Part shown: positions 6,195 to 12,759 of the stretch, one piece after another | How positions within the stretch are numbered: the first letter of the stretch is position 1 | How the letters are laid out: each line of letters begins with the position of its first letter | Assembly (NCBI GenBank): GCA_041476545.1 | Contig: JBGOTP010000097.1 | Location: forward strand, 1 to 14,226 | From: JBGOTP01 sp041476545 | GTDB lineage: Bacteria > Acidobacteriota > Vicinamibacteria > Vicinamibacterales > CAVVIG01 | Direction of reading: 5' to 3' | Length of the DNA stretch: 14,226 bases | The notes under the pieces: model-generated | What the model saw: the letters and a program-made list of their open reading frames with translations, nothing else | Database searches by the model: none | Told to the model about the DNA's origin: nothing | Program-made: the position numbers and the translations under genes

Positions 6195-7979
6195 TCAGCG
6201 AGCCTGAGAGGCGTAGATCGTCAGGCGCTCGCCGGTCCGGATCTGACTGCCCGGGATCCGGTTCCAGGTCTGCAGCGATTCGATAGAGGTCCGGAACACG
6301 CGCGCAATCGACGAGAGCGTGTCGCCCTTCTTCACCTGGTAGACGATCTTGATGCGATCCGAGCCAGGCGAGGTTCCACTTGCCACGGCCGGTACCGCCA
6401 CGTCGGCCACGATGGCGCGCGCGTTGGCAACCGGAATCGGCCGATCGCTTTGCGCGGCCATCAGGACCGTCGCCTCGTGAGGCACGACCAGCTGCTGTCC
6501 GGCCGCCACCTTGGAGGTGATCTTCAGAAAGTTGGCTTCGGCAAGATCGGCCCGGCTGACGTGCAGGTTCTTGGCGATGGTGGCCAGCGTCTCGCTGCGC
6601 TTCACGGTGTACCACTTCAATGAGGCGAGAGATGTCAGGTCGCTCGCGGCCATTTCGTCGAGCCGCACGTTCACGACCTTGGCGGCCCCCATCGGTACCT
6701 TCAGCTCGTACGCCGTGTCCTTGAGCGGCGTCGTCCAGCGGCGCAGTTCGGGGTTCAATGACTGAAGTTCATCGATCGTCGTGTCGGCCCACTCGGCCAC
6801 GTGCCGCAGATCCACGGGCTTGGGCAGGGTGACCGTCTCGTACTCGAGCGGCGGGTCGATCTGGAACGTGAAGCCGTATTCCTCGGGACTTCTGGCGATC
6901 ACGATCGCGGCCAGAATCATCGGGACGTAATCGCGCGTCTCGCGTGGCAACACTTTCTTCTTCGAGGCTACGACCCAGAAGTCGCCGGACTTCGCGCTCT
7001 TCAAGGCTTTCTGGACGCGCCCTGGACCGCCGTTGTACGACGCGAGCGCCAGATGCCAGTTGCCGTCAAATAGATCGGCCAGCGTGCCGAGATACTTTGC
7101 GGCCGCCACCGTTGCCTTTTCCGGATCGGATCGCTCGTCGATGTACCAGTCCTGCCTCAGCCCGTTCTCGAGGCCGGTGCCGCGCATGAACTGCCAGACG
7201 CCCTTGGCCTTCGCCTTCGACAGCGCATTCGGTTTGAACGCGCTTTCCACGAGGGGAACGTAGGCAAGATCAAGGGGAATGCCTTCGGCGCGGAACACGT
7301 CCTGAATCATCGGCAGATACTTGCTGCCGCGCTGCATGCCCTCCTGCAGGAAATTGTGGAGGCGTCCCTGAAACAACTCGATGAACGCGAGCACCCGCGG
7401 GTTCAGGGGAATATCAATGTCGTGTTCGACCGTCCGAAGGCCGACGGCCACCCCTGCGGTCGTTTCAGGAGCGGGCGGCTTCTCGATGAAGGTGGCGGAC
7501 AGGGCCAGCAGTTCGTCAATTGACGCCGGCTCGGACTTCTTCTCGGTAAAGCCGTCGCCCTCGGCGAGCGCTTTCACTTCGTATGTGCTGATGCGGTCGA
7601 TGAGCCGGTCGAAATATTCACGGATGCGAGGCTCCACGCGGCCGCCGTAGGGCGATTCGAGTAACAGAATGACGGCCTTGTCGAACTCCTGCTTCGCCCC
7701 TTCAACGTGGCCGAGCTGGAGTTCACGCTGCCCGACTTTGAAGTGCGCGTCGGAGGTGGCAATGAGTGTGACGACGGGATCTTCGACGGGTGGCGCTGGC
7801 GCCGCAACAATCTCCGGCTCGATCACGGCGGCGGACTGGACCGGATCAGGTGTCGGCGGAACCACGGCCACCGCGCTGGCGCGGATAGCAGAACCACAGG
7901 CCGTCGAGAAAAGACTGGCGACGAAAAGAAACGCGAAACTCGAAATTCCGGCGTATCGCCGAATTGACGGTCGATGCAT
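6195..7979 (-). CDS. mltD: Membrane-bound lytic murein transglycosylase with two LysM domains (MltD-like)
   Basis: The enzyme cleaves the MurNAc-GlcNAc bond of peptidoglycan without water, leaving 1,6-anhydro ends. In 594 residues it has a signal sequence ending at a likely lipobox (FSTAC, Cys28). An alpha-helical region with ELQLGHVEGAKQEFDKA at about 87-102 follows. The SLT domain (about 230-365) carries catalytic Glu245 in YVPLVESAF, then AKGVWQFM and ALASYNGGPGRVQKAL. Two LysM peptidoglycan-binding modules sit at about 456-500 (YTVKRSETLATIAK) and 546-589 (YQVKKGDTLSSIAR). Expected location is the periplasm, probably outer-membrane anchored. GGAG at 7986-7989 lies 6 bases before the ATG, which supports this start. 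A strong promoter and a long structured leader precede the gene, so it is transcribed separately from the aldehyde dehydrogenase gene upstream. Repeats occupy the DNA after its stop. Confidence 0.93.
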   Translation of the reverse strand: MHRPSIRRYAGISSFAFLFVASLFSTACGSAIRASAVAVVPPTPDPVQSAAVIEPEIVAAPAPPVEDPVVTLIATSDAHFKVGQRELQLGHVEGAKQEFDKAVILLLESPYGGRVEPRIREYFDRLIDRISTYEVKALAEGDGFTEKKSEPASIDELLALSATFIEKPPAPETTAGVAVGLRTVEHDIDIPLNPRVLAFIELFQGRLHNFLQEGMQRGSKYLPMIQDVFRAEGIPLDLAYVPLVESAFKPNALSKAKAKGVWQFMRGTGLENGLRQDWYIDERSDPEKATVAAAKYLGTLADLFDGNWHLALASYNGGPGRVQKALKSAKSGDFWVVASKKKVLPRETRDYVPMILAAIVIARSPEEYGFTFQIDPPLEYETVTLPKPVDLRHVAEWADTTIDELQSLNPELRRWTTPLKDTAYELKVPMGAAKVVNVRLDEMAASDLTSLASLKWYTVKRSETLATIAKNLHVSRADLAEANFLKITSKVAAGQQLVVPHEATVLMAAQSDRPIPVANARAIVADVAVPAVASGTSPGSDRIKIVYQVKKGDTLSSIARVFRTSIESLQTWNRIPGSQIRTGERLTIYASQAR

Positions 7980-8163
7980 TGGGCGCTCCGCGACCTGGCT
8001 TGATCCCCGTGGGGCTGCCGAATCGTAAGTCGCCCCCCTTACGGGGGCTCCGGGTTATCACGTGGCTCGGCGCCAAACGTACTCGCCGCCGATCCGTGTA
8101 TCGCGCGGAGGGCTGGGGAGCCCCCGCCGTCGGGTCGCGAAGATCGACACCTTCGCGTGTTAT
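7980..8163 (-). ncRNA. Structured 5' leader of the lytic transglycosylase gene, candidate riboswitch
   Basis: The leader is read on the minus strand. Helix P1 pairs 8133-8139 with 7989-7995 (CGCGACC with GGTCGCG, 7 bp). Nested inside it, P2 pairs 8117-8126 with 8042-8051 (CGGGGGCTCC with GGAGCCCCCG, 10 bp). P3 pairs 8038-8043 with 8024-8029 (CGTAAG with CTTACG). The 3' strand of P1 runs into the GGAG Shine-Dalgarno (7989-7986). The 5' strand of P1 also takes part in a rival hairpin, 8151-8157 with 8136-8142 (CGCGAAG with CTTCGCG), so the two folds exclude each other. This is the layout of a translation-controlling switch. No known class is identified: the c-di-AMP (ydaO) class would fit a cell-wall hydrolase gene, but its conserved core is not convincingly present. 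Confidence 0.5.
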
Positions 8164-8170
8164 GGTGCGA

Positions 8171-8199
8171 ATCCTACCACCCAGGGAAGACGGGGTCAA
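8171..8199 (-). promoter_or_regulatory. Sigma70-type promoter of the lytic transglycosylase gene
   Basis: On the minus strand TTGACC (8199-8194) and TAGGAT (8176-8171) are separated by exactly 17 bases. Each hexamer is close to consensus. Initiation would be near 8164, giving a leader of about 185 nt before the ATG at 7979. Confidence 0.7.
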
Positions 8200-8239
8200 C
8201 CATAAGTCCAACGCGGTCAGTGTTAAGGCGTGAAAAAAC

Positions 8240-9958
8240 CTACCGAAATGTGAAGACGCGGTGCCGCTCGGCGAGGTCGCGGGCCGACGGGGTCACGATA
8301 GCCCGCTCGGAGATCAGCAGTTGACGGCCGGTCTGGATAGCGAGACGAACGTCTTCCTCGCACACGAAATCGAGTGGGGTGGGCAGCAGAGCGGCCGGCG
8401 TCGGCCGGACGTTCGTCGTCATCGATGGAGCGGTCGCGGGAGCGGAAAGCCCGGCCGGACCGTCCAACCGATATCCCCGGGAACTCAGGAATTGATCGAT
8501 TCGCTGGGTGAGTTGGTCGGCGCTGATGCCGGCGGAGGCGGCCGAGCCAAGGCTCGGGCCAGCGTTCGCACCCGCGCCAGCCGCGACCACAGGTCTCGTT
8601 TCGTACGCCAGACGCTTGATGTTCAACAGGTGCCGCGGCGTGATGTTGTCCGATGTGATGTTCCCCCCGTAGCCGCCACAGCCGAGCGTCATCGCCGGGT
8701 CCAGCCCGGTCGACATCCCGATCGATCCGTGCGTCGTCGGTGAATTCACGATGATCCGAAAGGCCGGCTTCTTCAGTCCAAACTCGAGGATCACCTGCTC
8801 GTTCCGCGAATGGATGGACATTGTGTGGCCCATCCCGCCGTACCTGAGAATCTGCTTGCAGCGTTCGCAGCCTTCACGCCAGTCGCTCACCTCGTAGTAC
8901 GAGAGCACGGGACAGAGCTTCTCGATCGACAGCGGGTAGTCGCGACCGACACCATCGAGCGCTGCGATGAGAACACGGGTGTGCGCGGGCACCGTCAGCC
9001 CGCACTTTTCCGCAACGACCGTTGCAGACTTCCCGACGAGATCGGGATTGGGCAGGCGCTGCGGCGTGACCAGCACGCGGGCGACGGCGTCCATTTCGTT
9101 CCGCGAGAGAAAATAGCCGCCCTGGGCCTCGAACTCCTGCTTCACGGCGCCGGCCACCGCCTCGTCGACGACGACGGAGTTCGGCGACGAGCAGAGCACG
9201 CCATTGTCGAACGTCTTGCCGATCACGACATCACTGACGGCCTTCTTGATGTCGGCGGTGCGTTCGATGTACGCGGGCGCGTTGCCTGGCCCGACGCCGT
9301 ACGCGGGCTTGCCCGCGCTGTAGGCGGCCCGCACGAGCCCCATGCCGCCTGTCGCCAGAATCACCGCCACGTCACGGTGCTTCATGAGCTCCTGCGTGCC
9401 ATCGATCGTCACCGTTGTCATCCAGCCGATCGCTCCTTGCGGAGCGCCGGCACGGCGCGCGGCTTCCTCCATCACCTCAGCGACCCGGCTGATGCACTTC
9501 ACGGCCGACGGGTGAGGGCTGAGCACGATGGCGCAGCGCGCCTTGATGGCAATGAGGATCTTATAGATGGCCGTGGACGTGGGGTTGGTGGACGGCACGA
9601 TCGCCGCAACCACGCCGAACGGTTCGGCAATCTCGACGACGCGGCGATCTTCGTGACGGGCGACGACGCCGACCGTCTTCATCGGTTTGATGAAGTCGTA
9701 GATCCGTTGGGCGGCGAACAGATTCTTCTGAATCTTGTCGGCGACCACACCGTACCCGGTCTCCTCAACGGCCAGCCGGGCAAACGCCTCGGCGTGCTGG
9801 GCAGCAGACGCGGCCATGGCGCCCACGATGGCGTCGATTTGTTCCTGGTTGAGCTCAGCGAGGGCGAGCCACGCCACCTTGGCGCGGCGGGCGAGCGCGC
9901 GCGCCTCCGCGATGGAGGTCAGGTCGCGATCAGCTTGCGGAGTCTGGGGTTCTACCAT
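8240..9958 (-). CDS. CoA-acylating aldehyde dehydrogenase, microcompartment type, with C-terminal extension
   Basis: The protein is a homologue of the BMC-associated EutE/PduP family, which oxidises an aldehyde to acyl-CoA with NAD+ and CoA inside the shell. It has 572 residues. The catalytic domain (about 10-455) contains EPFGVVAAIVPSTNP (112-126), ILATGGMGLVRAAYSAGKPAYGVGPGN in two adjoining blocks (200-226), and nucleophile Cys256 in FDNGVLCSS. After a Gly/Ala-rich linker come an amphipathic helix (about 479-493, ADQLTQRIDQFLSSR), which resembles a shell-targeting encapsulation peptide, a Pro/Ala linker, and a terminal module (about 528-572) with EEDVRLAI and IVTPSARDLAE. The start ATG 9958 fits the family N-terminus. 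The frame stays open to 10048, but the extra 30 residues look non-coding and would overlap the BMC-H gene. There is no strong Shine-Dalgarno. The gene follows bmc-H by 55 bases, a gap containing short GGACAC/CACAAAG direct repeats. The true substrate is unknown. Confidence 0.92.
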   Translation of the reverse strand: MVEPQTPQADRDLTSIAEARALARRAKVAWLALAELNQEQIDAIVGAMAASAAQHAEAFARLAVEETGYGVVADKIQKNLFAAQRIYDFIKPMKTVGVVARHEDRRVVEIAEPFGVVAAIVPSTNPTSTAIYKILIAIKARCAIVLSPHPSAVKCISRVAEVMEEAARRAGAPQGAIGWMTTVTIDGTQELMKHRDVAVILATGGMGLVRAAYSAGKPAYGVGPGNAPAYIERTADIKKAVSDVVIGKTFDNGVLCSSPNSVVVDEAVAGAVKQEFEAQGGYFLSRNEMDAVARVLVTPQRLPNPDLVGKSATVVAEKCGLTVPAHTRVLIAALDGVGRDYPLSIEKLCPVLSYYEVSDWREGCERCKQILRYGGMGHTMSIHSRNEQVILEFGLKKPAFRIIVNSPTTHGSIGMSTGLDPAMTLGCGGYGGNITSDNITPRHLLNIKRLAYETRPVVAAGAGANAGPSLGSAASAGISADQLTQRIDQFLSSRGYRLDGPAGLSAPATAPSMTTNVRPTPAALLPTPLDFVCEEDVRLAIQTGRQLLISERAIVTPSARDLAERHRVFTFR

Positions 9959-10013
9959 CGCTGACTGGTCACAAAGGACACTATGGACACAAAGTTTGGT
10001 GTCCGTCGGCGCG

Positions 10014-10289
10014 CTAACCTTTGGGGAGGAGCTTCTCGACCTCGGCATGCGGCCGCGGAATCACGTGCACCGACACCAGTTCGCCCACGCGGCGCGCCGC
10101 CGCCGCGCCGGCGTCGGTGGCCGCCTTGACGGCACCGACATCGCCACGGACCATCACCGTCACGTATCCCGCGCCGATGTATTCCTTGCCAATGAGGGAC
10201 ACGTTCGCGGCTTTGACCATCGCGTCCGCTGCCTCGATCGATCCGATCAGCCCCTTGGTTTCGATCAAGCCCAGCGCGTCTTGCGACAT
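10014..10289 (-). CDS. BMC-domain microcompartment shell protein (BMC-H, PduA/EutM/CcmK-like)
   Basis: This is a single-domain shell hexamer subunit of 91 residues, the usual length. It starts MSQDALGLIETKGLIGSIEAAD and contains the core KEYIGAGYVTVMVRGDVGAV, with the pore loop IGAG at about 38-41, then GELVSVHVIPRPH at 69-81. Hexamers of such proteins tile the facets of a protein shell, and the pore admits substrate. The start is firm: GGAGG at 10296-10300 lies 6 bases before the ATG at 10289. The next gene on the same strand is the acyl-CoA-forming aldehyde dehydrogenase, its expected cargo. There is no pentamer (BMC-P/EutN), BMC-T, PduL or alcohol dehydrogenase gene anywhere in the window, so a closed compartment would need shell genes from elsewhere. 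The upstream side is bounded by a divergent lipoprotein gene 73 bases away. Confidence 0.96.
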   Translation of the reverse strand: MSQDALGLIETKGLIGSIEAADAMVKAANVSLIGKEYIGAGYVTVMVRGDVGAVKAATDAGAAAARRVGELVSVHVIPRPHAEVEKLLPKG

Positions 10290-10362
10290 GCAGATCCTCC
10301 GGCGAGGAGAACTGTAGCATATAGGGCTCGTCTGGAGTGTCGCATCGCGCGGGAATGCGTTT

Positions 10363-11289
10363 ATGATGAACCCCATGATTCGACGCCTATCGAGCTGGAT
10401 GGAGCGCCACCTGCCGATGGTGATGACCGTAGCCCTTCTGACGGGTGCGGCGGGCGGGGCCGGTTGCGGGCGGAAGGAGTCGGACCAGCCTCCGGTGGCG
10501 ACGCCGACCGTTACTCTCGATCACGAGAAAGTGCCGGCCGGCAGCGCCCTGGAGATCACGTACAAGTTCGTCGTGGCGAGCAACGCGATCTTCGACGGGG
10601 ACTACCGCGTGTTCGCGCAGGTGAAGGACTCCGACGGCGAGCGCATCTGGGACGACGATCACGACCCGCCGACGCCGACGACGCAGTGGAAGCCCGGGCA
10701 GACGATTCAATACACCAGAATGATCTTCGTGCCGGTGTTCCCGTATATCGGCGCCGCGACGCTCGAAATCGGGTTCCACTCAACCGGGGGGAACGACCAG
10801 AAACGGCTGCGGCTGACCGGCGAGCACGTGGGCCAGCGCGCCTATCGCGTGGCACACATGGAGCTGCAGCCCCAGACCGAGAATCTCTATTCCGTCTACA
10901 AGGACGGCTGGAACACGGCCGAAGCGTCTCAGCAGAATGGCCTCATCGAATGGCAGTGGACCAAGAAGGAAGCGACGCTGGCGTTCAAGAACCTGAAGAA
11001 GGACATGCTGCTCTACCTGGACGTGGACAGTCCCGGGAGCCCCTTCGACGCTCAGCAGGTGCAGGTCGCGATGGGCGGAGCGGTGGTCGATGATTTCAGA
11101 TTGACCCCGAAGGGTCGGCTCCTGCGAAAGATCAAGCTGCCGGCCGCCCGGCTTGGCTCGGACGATATGACGGAACTCCACGTGATCGTCGATAAGACGT
11201 TCGTGCCGGCGCAGGTCACTCCGGGAACCTCGCGCGACACTCGCGTGCTCGGCGTGCGGGTGTTCCACGCGTATGTGGACGGCCGGTAG
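10363..11289 (+). CDS. Putative lipoprotein of unknown function
   Basis: The product has 308 residues. A basic N-terminus and hydrophobic stretch (VMTVALLTGAAGGAG) end at Cys35, so lipid attachment is likely although the lipobox is not canonical. The mature part looks all-beta: an Ig-like sandwich opening (VTLDHEKVPAGSALEITYKF), a segment DYRVFAQVKDSDGERIWDDDHDPP, then a second region with LAFKNLKKDMLLYLDVDSP and a C-terminal TRVLGVRVFHAYVD. I do not recognise the family. Three ATGs (10363, 10366, 10375) are possible and none has a Shine-Dalgarno. TATGAT at 10362-10367 lies 7 bases before ATG 10375, so a leaderless message from 10375 is an alternative. The gene is divergent from bmc-H and followed by a likely terminator. 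Confidence 0.8.
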   Translation: MMNPMIRRLSSWMERHLPMVMTVALLTGAAGGAGCGRKESDQPPVATPTVTLDHEKVPAGSALEITYKFVVASNAIFDGDYRVFAQVKDSDGERIWDDDHDPPTPTTQWKPGQTIQYTRMIFVPVFPYIGAATLEIGFHSTGGNDQKRLRLTGEHVGQRAYRVAHMELQPQTENLYSVYKDGWNTAEASQQNGLIEWQWTKKEATLAFKNLKKDMLLYLDVDSPGSPFDAQQVQVAMGGAVVDDFRLTPKGRLLRKIKLPAARLGSDDMTELHVIVDKTFVPAQVTPGTSRDTRVLGVRVFHAYVDGR

Positions 11290-11339
11290 GCAAAAGCGTG
11301 AAGCACCAGCCCGAAGCCACGTCTCCCGCACTCTGAAGC

Positions 11340-11359
11340 CTCGGGCAGTCCGAGCTTTT
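11340..11359 (+). terminator. Probable Rho-independent terminator of the lipoprotein gene
   Basis: CTCGG (11340-11344) pairs with CCGAG (11350-11354) around a 5-base loop and is followed by C then TTTT (11356-11359). It lies 50 bases after the stop codon. The stem is short and the T run has only four bases, so strength may be modest. Confidence 0.45.
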
Positions 11360-11430
11360 CTGGCCGCCGGACGTCTAACGTTCAGGAGCCCGAGGGGCGC
11401 GTGAGCGGCACGGGGCTTTCGGGTCGCTCT

Positions 11431-11439
11431 TGGTATAAT
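11431..11439 (+). promoter_or_regulatory. Extended -10 promoter of the pilC-pilB operon
   Basis: TGG-TATAAT at 11431-11439 is a perfect extended -10 element. No clear -35 is seen 17 bases upstream, which is typical of extended -10 promoters. Transcription should start near 11446. Confidence 0.65.
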
Positions 11440-11453
11440 TCGCAGGCCATTAA

Positions 11454-11519
11454 ATGTCCACGCCGACAACTTCTTGCAGCCAACCGCCGCGCGCGGGCCG
11501 ATCGCTAGCAGGGGCCTGA
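11454..11519 (+). CDS. Possible 21-residue upstream open reading frame before pilC
   Basis: ATG at 11454 opens MSTPTTSCSQPPRAGRSLAG-A and ends at a TGA (11517-11519), in the same frame as pilC and 3 bases before its GTG. With the predicted transcription start near 11446, the ATG would lie about 8 nt from the RNA 5' end. It could couple ribosomes to pilC translation. The peptide has no recognisable function and may be fortuitous. Confidence 0.25.
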   Translation: MSTPTTSCSQPPRAGRSLAGA

Positions 11520-11522
11520 GCC

Positions 11523-12752
11523 GTGGAATTCAGGTGCCGGATCGCCTCGCCTGGTGGCGAAATCATCGAGGGGGTCTACGCCGCCGACAGCGAAGCGCGG
11601 CTTCGGCACGACTTCGAAGAGAAGAATCTTTACGTTCTTTCACTGCACCGCAAAGGTCCGGTCGCCGGGCTTTCGCTCGGCATGTCGCTGCATCGGGCGT
11701 CGATTCCGTCACGGGAATTTCTCATTTTCAATCAGGAACTCGCGACGCTCTTGAAAGCGGGGATGCCGCTCGTCCAGTCGCTGGAGCTGCTCAAACGCCG
11801 CGTCGAGTCGCCCGTCTTCCGCGCCATGCTCGACGATGTCTACGAGAAGGTGCGGTCGGGCACCGCGCTGTCCGACGCGTTCGGTGCGCACGAGTCGCAC
11901 CTGCCGACGATCTACACCGCGTCGCTCCTGGCCGGCGAGCGCAGCGGAAGTCTGGACAGCGTACTGCGGCGGTTCGTGGAGTACTCGAAGGTTATCGACA
12001 CGATCAAGCGCAAGATGGTGTCGGCTCTGGTCTATCCTTCCATCCTCATCACCCTTGCGCTCTTCCTCGTCGGGGTTATCGTGGTCTGGGTCGTCCCGGC
12101 GTTCTCGGATTTCTACGCGAGCTTCAACGCCAGCAAGCTTCCTCTTGTCACGCGCATCATCGTCGGCGTCTCGGACTTCATCAGAGGGCAGTTCCTGATC
12201 CTCGTGATCGCGGTGCCGCTGCTCGTGGGCGGGGCCATTTCGTGGGTGCGCCGGCCCGGGCAGAAGACGCGTTTCGATCGCCTCATCCTCCGCGTGCCGA
12301 TGCTGGGCGATGTGGCACAGAAATTTTCGACCTCGCAGATGGCGCGCACGCTGGCGACGCTCCTCGGTGGCGGATTGCCGCTGGTTCAGGCGCTCGACAT
12401 TGCCAGCCGAGCGATGGCCAACCAATTCATGGCCCAGCAGCTGGCCGTCGTGGCGGTGCGTGTGAAGGAAGGGGAGTCGTTCTCCGGAGCACTGCAGGCG
12501 CGGCGCATCTTCCCGGATGTCGCCGTCAAGATGGCGGAGGTCGGCGAATCGACCGGCGCACTGCAGGAAATGCTGAACACGGTCGCCGACTTCTACGACG
12601 AGGAAATCAACACGACCATGGAACGTTTCGTGACGCTCGTGGAGCCGACGCTGCTCGTGGTCATGGGCATTGTCATCGCGAGCCTGTTGATTGCGTTGTA
12701 CATGCCGATCTTCCAGCTCAGCTCCGTGCTGAGCGGATCGCCGGGGCGGTAG
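11523..12752 (+). CDS. pilC: PilC/GspF-family inner-membrane platform protein
   Basis: This polytopic inner-membrane protein anchors the assembly ATPase in type IV pilus and type II secretion machines. Its 409 residues carry two T2SSF repeats. The first is at about 65-190 (FNQELATLLKAGMPLVQSLELL, then LLAGERSGSLDSVL). The second is at about 268-395 (FSTSQMARTLATLLGGGLPLVQAL, then MAEVGESTGALQEML). Membrane helices lie at about 166-192, 223-242 and 376-397. The length is normal for PilC. The start GTG 11523 gives the expected short cytoplasmic N-terminus (MEFRCRIASPGGEIIEG), with AGGGG about 9 bases upstream. The ATPase gene follows after 7 bases in the same operon. Sequence alone does not decide between pilus and type II secretion; the order, platform protein before ATPase, is the reverse of the usual pilB-pilT-pilC order. 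Confidence 0.93.
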   Translation: MEFRCRIASPGGEIIEGVYAADSEARLRHDFEEKNLYVLSLHRKGPVAGLSLGMSLHRASIPSREFLIFNQELATLLKAGMPLVQSLELLKRRVESPVFRAMLDDVYEKVRSGTALSDAFGAHESHLPTIYTASLLAGERSGSLDSVLRRFVEYSKVIDTIKRKMVSALVYPSILITLALFLVGVIVVWVVPAFSDFYASFNASKLPLVTRIIVGVSDFIRGQFLILVIAVPLLVGGAISWVRRPGQKTRFDRLILRVPMLGDVAQKFSTSQMARTLATLLGGGLPLVQALDIASRAMANQFMAQQLAVVAVRVKEGESFSGALQARRIFPDVAVKMAEVGESTGALQEMLNTVADFYDEEINTTMERFVTLVEPTLLVVMGIVIASLLIALYMPIFQLSSVLSGSPGR

Positions 12753-12759
12753 GACATCC

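Noticed and set aside
7980..8163. Assignment of the transglycosylase leader to the c-di-AMP (ydaO) class
   Set aside because: Context fits and a few short pieces look similar (GGGGGCTCC, ATTCGGCAGC), but the conserved GGGGTGAAT and CAGCTAAC segments are not present in recognisable form, so the class is left open.
8164..8174. GGTGCGAATCC on the plus strand, resembling part of a cobalamin riboswitch core
   Set aside because: It is on the strand opposite to the adjacent genes, overlaps the -10 region of the transglycosylase promoter, and no B12-box or other core element accompanies it in the right order.
8810..9964. 384-codon open frame on the plus strand
   Set aside because: It is antisense to the aldehyde dehydrogenase, with His/Arg/Gly-rich composition and no recognisable domain.
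9969..9994. Short direct repeats (CACAAAG and GGACAC) in the bmc-H/aldehyde dehydrogenase gap
   Set aside because: Only two copies of 6-7 bases each; too short to call an operator or repeat element.
9959..10048. Upstream start for the aldehyde dehydrogenase adding 30 residues
   Set aside because: The added Ser/Pro/Cys-containing peptide does not resemble the family and would overlap the end of the BMC-H gene; ATG 9958 gives the expected N-terminus.
10780..11469. 229-codon minus-strand open frame over the lipoprotein gene
   Set aside because: It runs antisense through the lipoprotein gene, terminator and promoter region and has no domain or start signal.
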